Part shown: in pieces, positions 63,882-64,000 of the stretch | Numbering within the stretch: the first letter of the stretch is position 1 | Layout: each line of letters starts with the position of its first letter | NCBI RefSeq assembly: GCF_900177545.1 | Contig: NZ_FXBQ01000001.1 | Coordinates: forward strand, 558,001 to 622,000 | DNA from: Maritimibacter sp. HL-12 | Lineage (GTDB): Bacteria > Pseudomonadota > Alphaproteobacteria > Rhodobacterales > Rhodobacteraceae | Direction: 5' to 3' | DNA: 64,000 bases | Notes under the pieces: model-generated | Databases searched by the model: none | What the model saw: the letters and a program-made list of their open reading frames with translations, nothing else | What the model was told of the DNA's origin: nothing | Program-made: the position numbers and the translations under genes

Positions 63882-64000
63882 CAGCCGCGCCCCCAGAGCC
63901 GCAAGACGCCGGTGTCAACCGGTTCCTCCACCTCCGGCAGGACGATAATCTGCCCGGGCTCGTAGATCGGCCCCAGAGCCGCAAGACCAGGGTTTGCAGC
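63881..64000 (-). CDS. Phage tail protein X (5'-truncated)
   Basis: The frame runs off the window edge. The visible 39 residues are ANPGLAALGPIYEPGQ, a LPEV turn and VDTGVLRLWGRG at the end, which match the C-terminus of P2 gpX-type (LysM-like) tail proteins. Its stop overlaps the gpD start (TGATG). Confidence 0.85.
   Translation of the reverse strand, partial: AANPGLAALGPIYEPGQIIVLPEVEEPVDTGVLRLWGRG
63891..63987. repeat. 17-bp direct repeat within tail protein X
   Basis: ccccagagccgcaagac occurs at 63891-63907 and again at 63971-63987, exactly 80 bases apart. The copies are read in different frames of the tail X gene, so the repeat is at DNA level. Confidence 0.8.

Larger units (their letters stand above)
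59488..64000 (-). mobile_element. Distal end of a P2-like prophage with cargo genes
   Basis: Tail protein X, late-control/tail protein D, a papain-like peptidase and a D12-class adenine methylase all run on the minus strand. The DUF5131 and TcmP genes come last, with clearly lower GC than the host genes. The element continues beyond base 64000. The left boundary lies between the groESL promoter (59373) and the tcmP stop (59488); I found no attachment repeat or tRNA there. No integrase is in view. Confidence 0.75.

Noticed and set aside
59488-64000. Gene transfer agent cluster
   Set aside because: The tail genes are P2-like (X and D) and the order does not match the Rhodobacter gene transfer agent.

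Overview
The window is GC-rich, tightly packed chromosomal DNA from an alphaproteobacterium, most likely a Rhodobacteraceae (Roseobacter-group) organism. Signs of this are the phaZ/phaC-phaP-phaR cluster with a TTG-started phaR, the flavin-dependent thymidylate synthase, a fused ATP sulfurylase/APS kinase beside trxB and an Lrp gene, a bacterial voltage-gated sodium channel with a TLESWSM filter, an LdtR-like MarR regulator and a HrcA/CIRCE-controlled groESL. I name no species. I see no tRNA, rRNA or CRISPR array. No gap between genes exceeds about 300 bases.

Layout. 1-7.8 kb: the 3' part of a large acidic protein, a DUF2842 membrane protein, purA, secG, pyrG, a small secreted protein coupled to pyrG, two TerB-like proteins and a DUF1330 protein. 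8-14.9 kb: a polar amino-acid-type ABC transporter followed by a class I glutamine amidotransferase, a glutamine synthetase-like ligase and a DegT-type aminotransferase, which reads as uptake and gamma-glutamylation of an amine or amino acid. 14.9-19.5 kb: polyhydroxyalkanoate (PHA) depolymerase, synthase, phasin and repressor, with a perfect 17-bp inverted repeat ahead of the phasin gene. 19.5-25.3 kb: a LysR regulator, two alpha/beta hydrolases, an MFS transporter and thrS.

25.5-28 kb: a four-gene bufferin-type operon (DUF2282 precursor, DUF692 MNIO enzyme, DUF2063 partner, DoxX membrane protein) with a strong hairpin right after the precursor gene. 28-34.2 kb: ArsC-like protein, two CspA proteins, aspartate aminotransferase, an XRE regulator coupled to sdhE, LdtR-like regulator and thyX. 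34.2-35.2 kb: an AT-richer island with one unknown membrane-anchored gene, then a hairpin-rich stretch. 35.3-42.3 kb: MATE transporter, methyltransferase, kpsT-kpsE-kdsA-type capsule/Kdo genes (no permease gene) and an ArsR-permease pair with two operator-like repeats.

42.4-47.7 kb: UDG-family and SseB-like proteins, CAP protein and ubiK, lgt, a MidA/NDUFAF7-type methyltransferase, a YfiH/laccase-domain protein and a 42-residue basic peptide. 47.8-59.4 kb: lrp, trxB, sat-cysC, Na+ channel, DUF1150 and Hsp20, YdcH, purE-purK, a secreted lipase-like hydrolase, a beta-repeat membrane protein, and groL-groS with CIRCE and a sigma70-type promoter. 59.5-64 kb: the end of a P2-like prophage (tail genes X and D, a papain-like peptidase) with a distal operon of a D12-class adenine methylase, a three-Cys-motif DUF5131 (Gp37/Gp68) protein and its partner TcmP. 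That operon and the bufferin cluster are the least conventional systems here.
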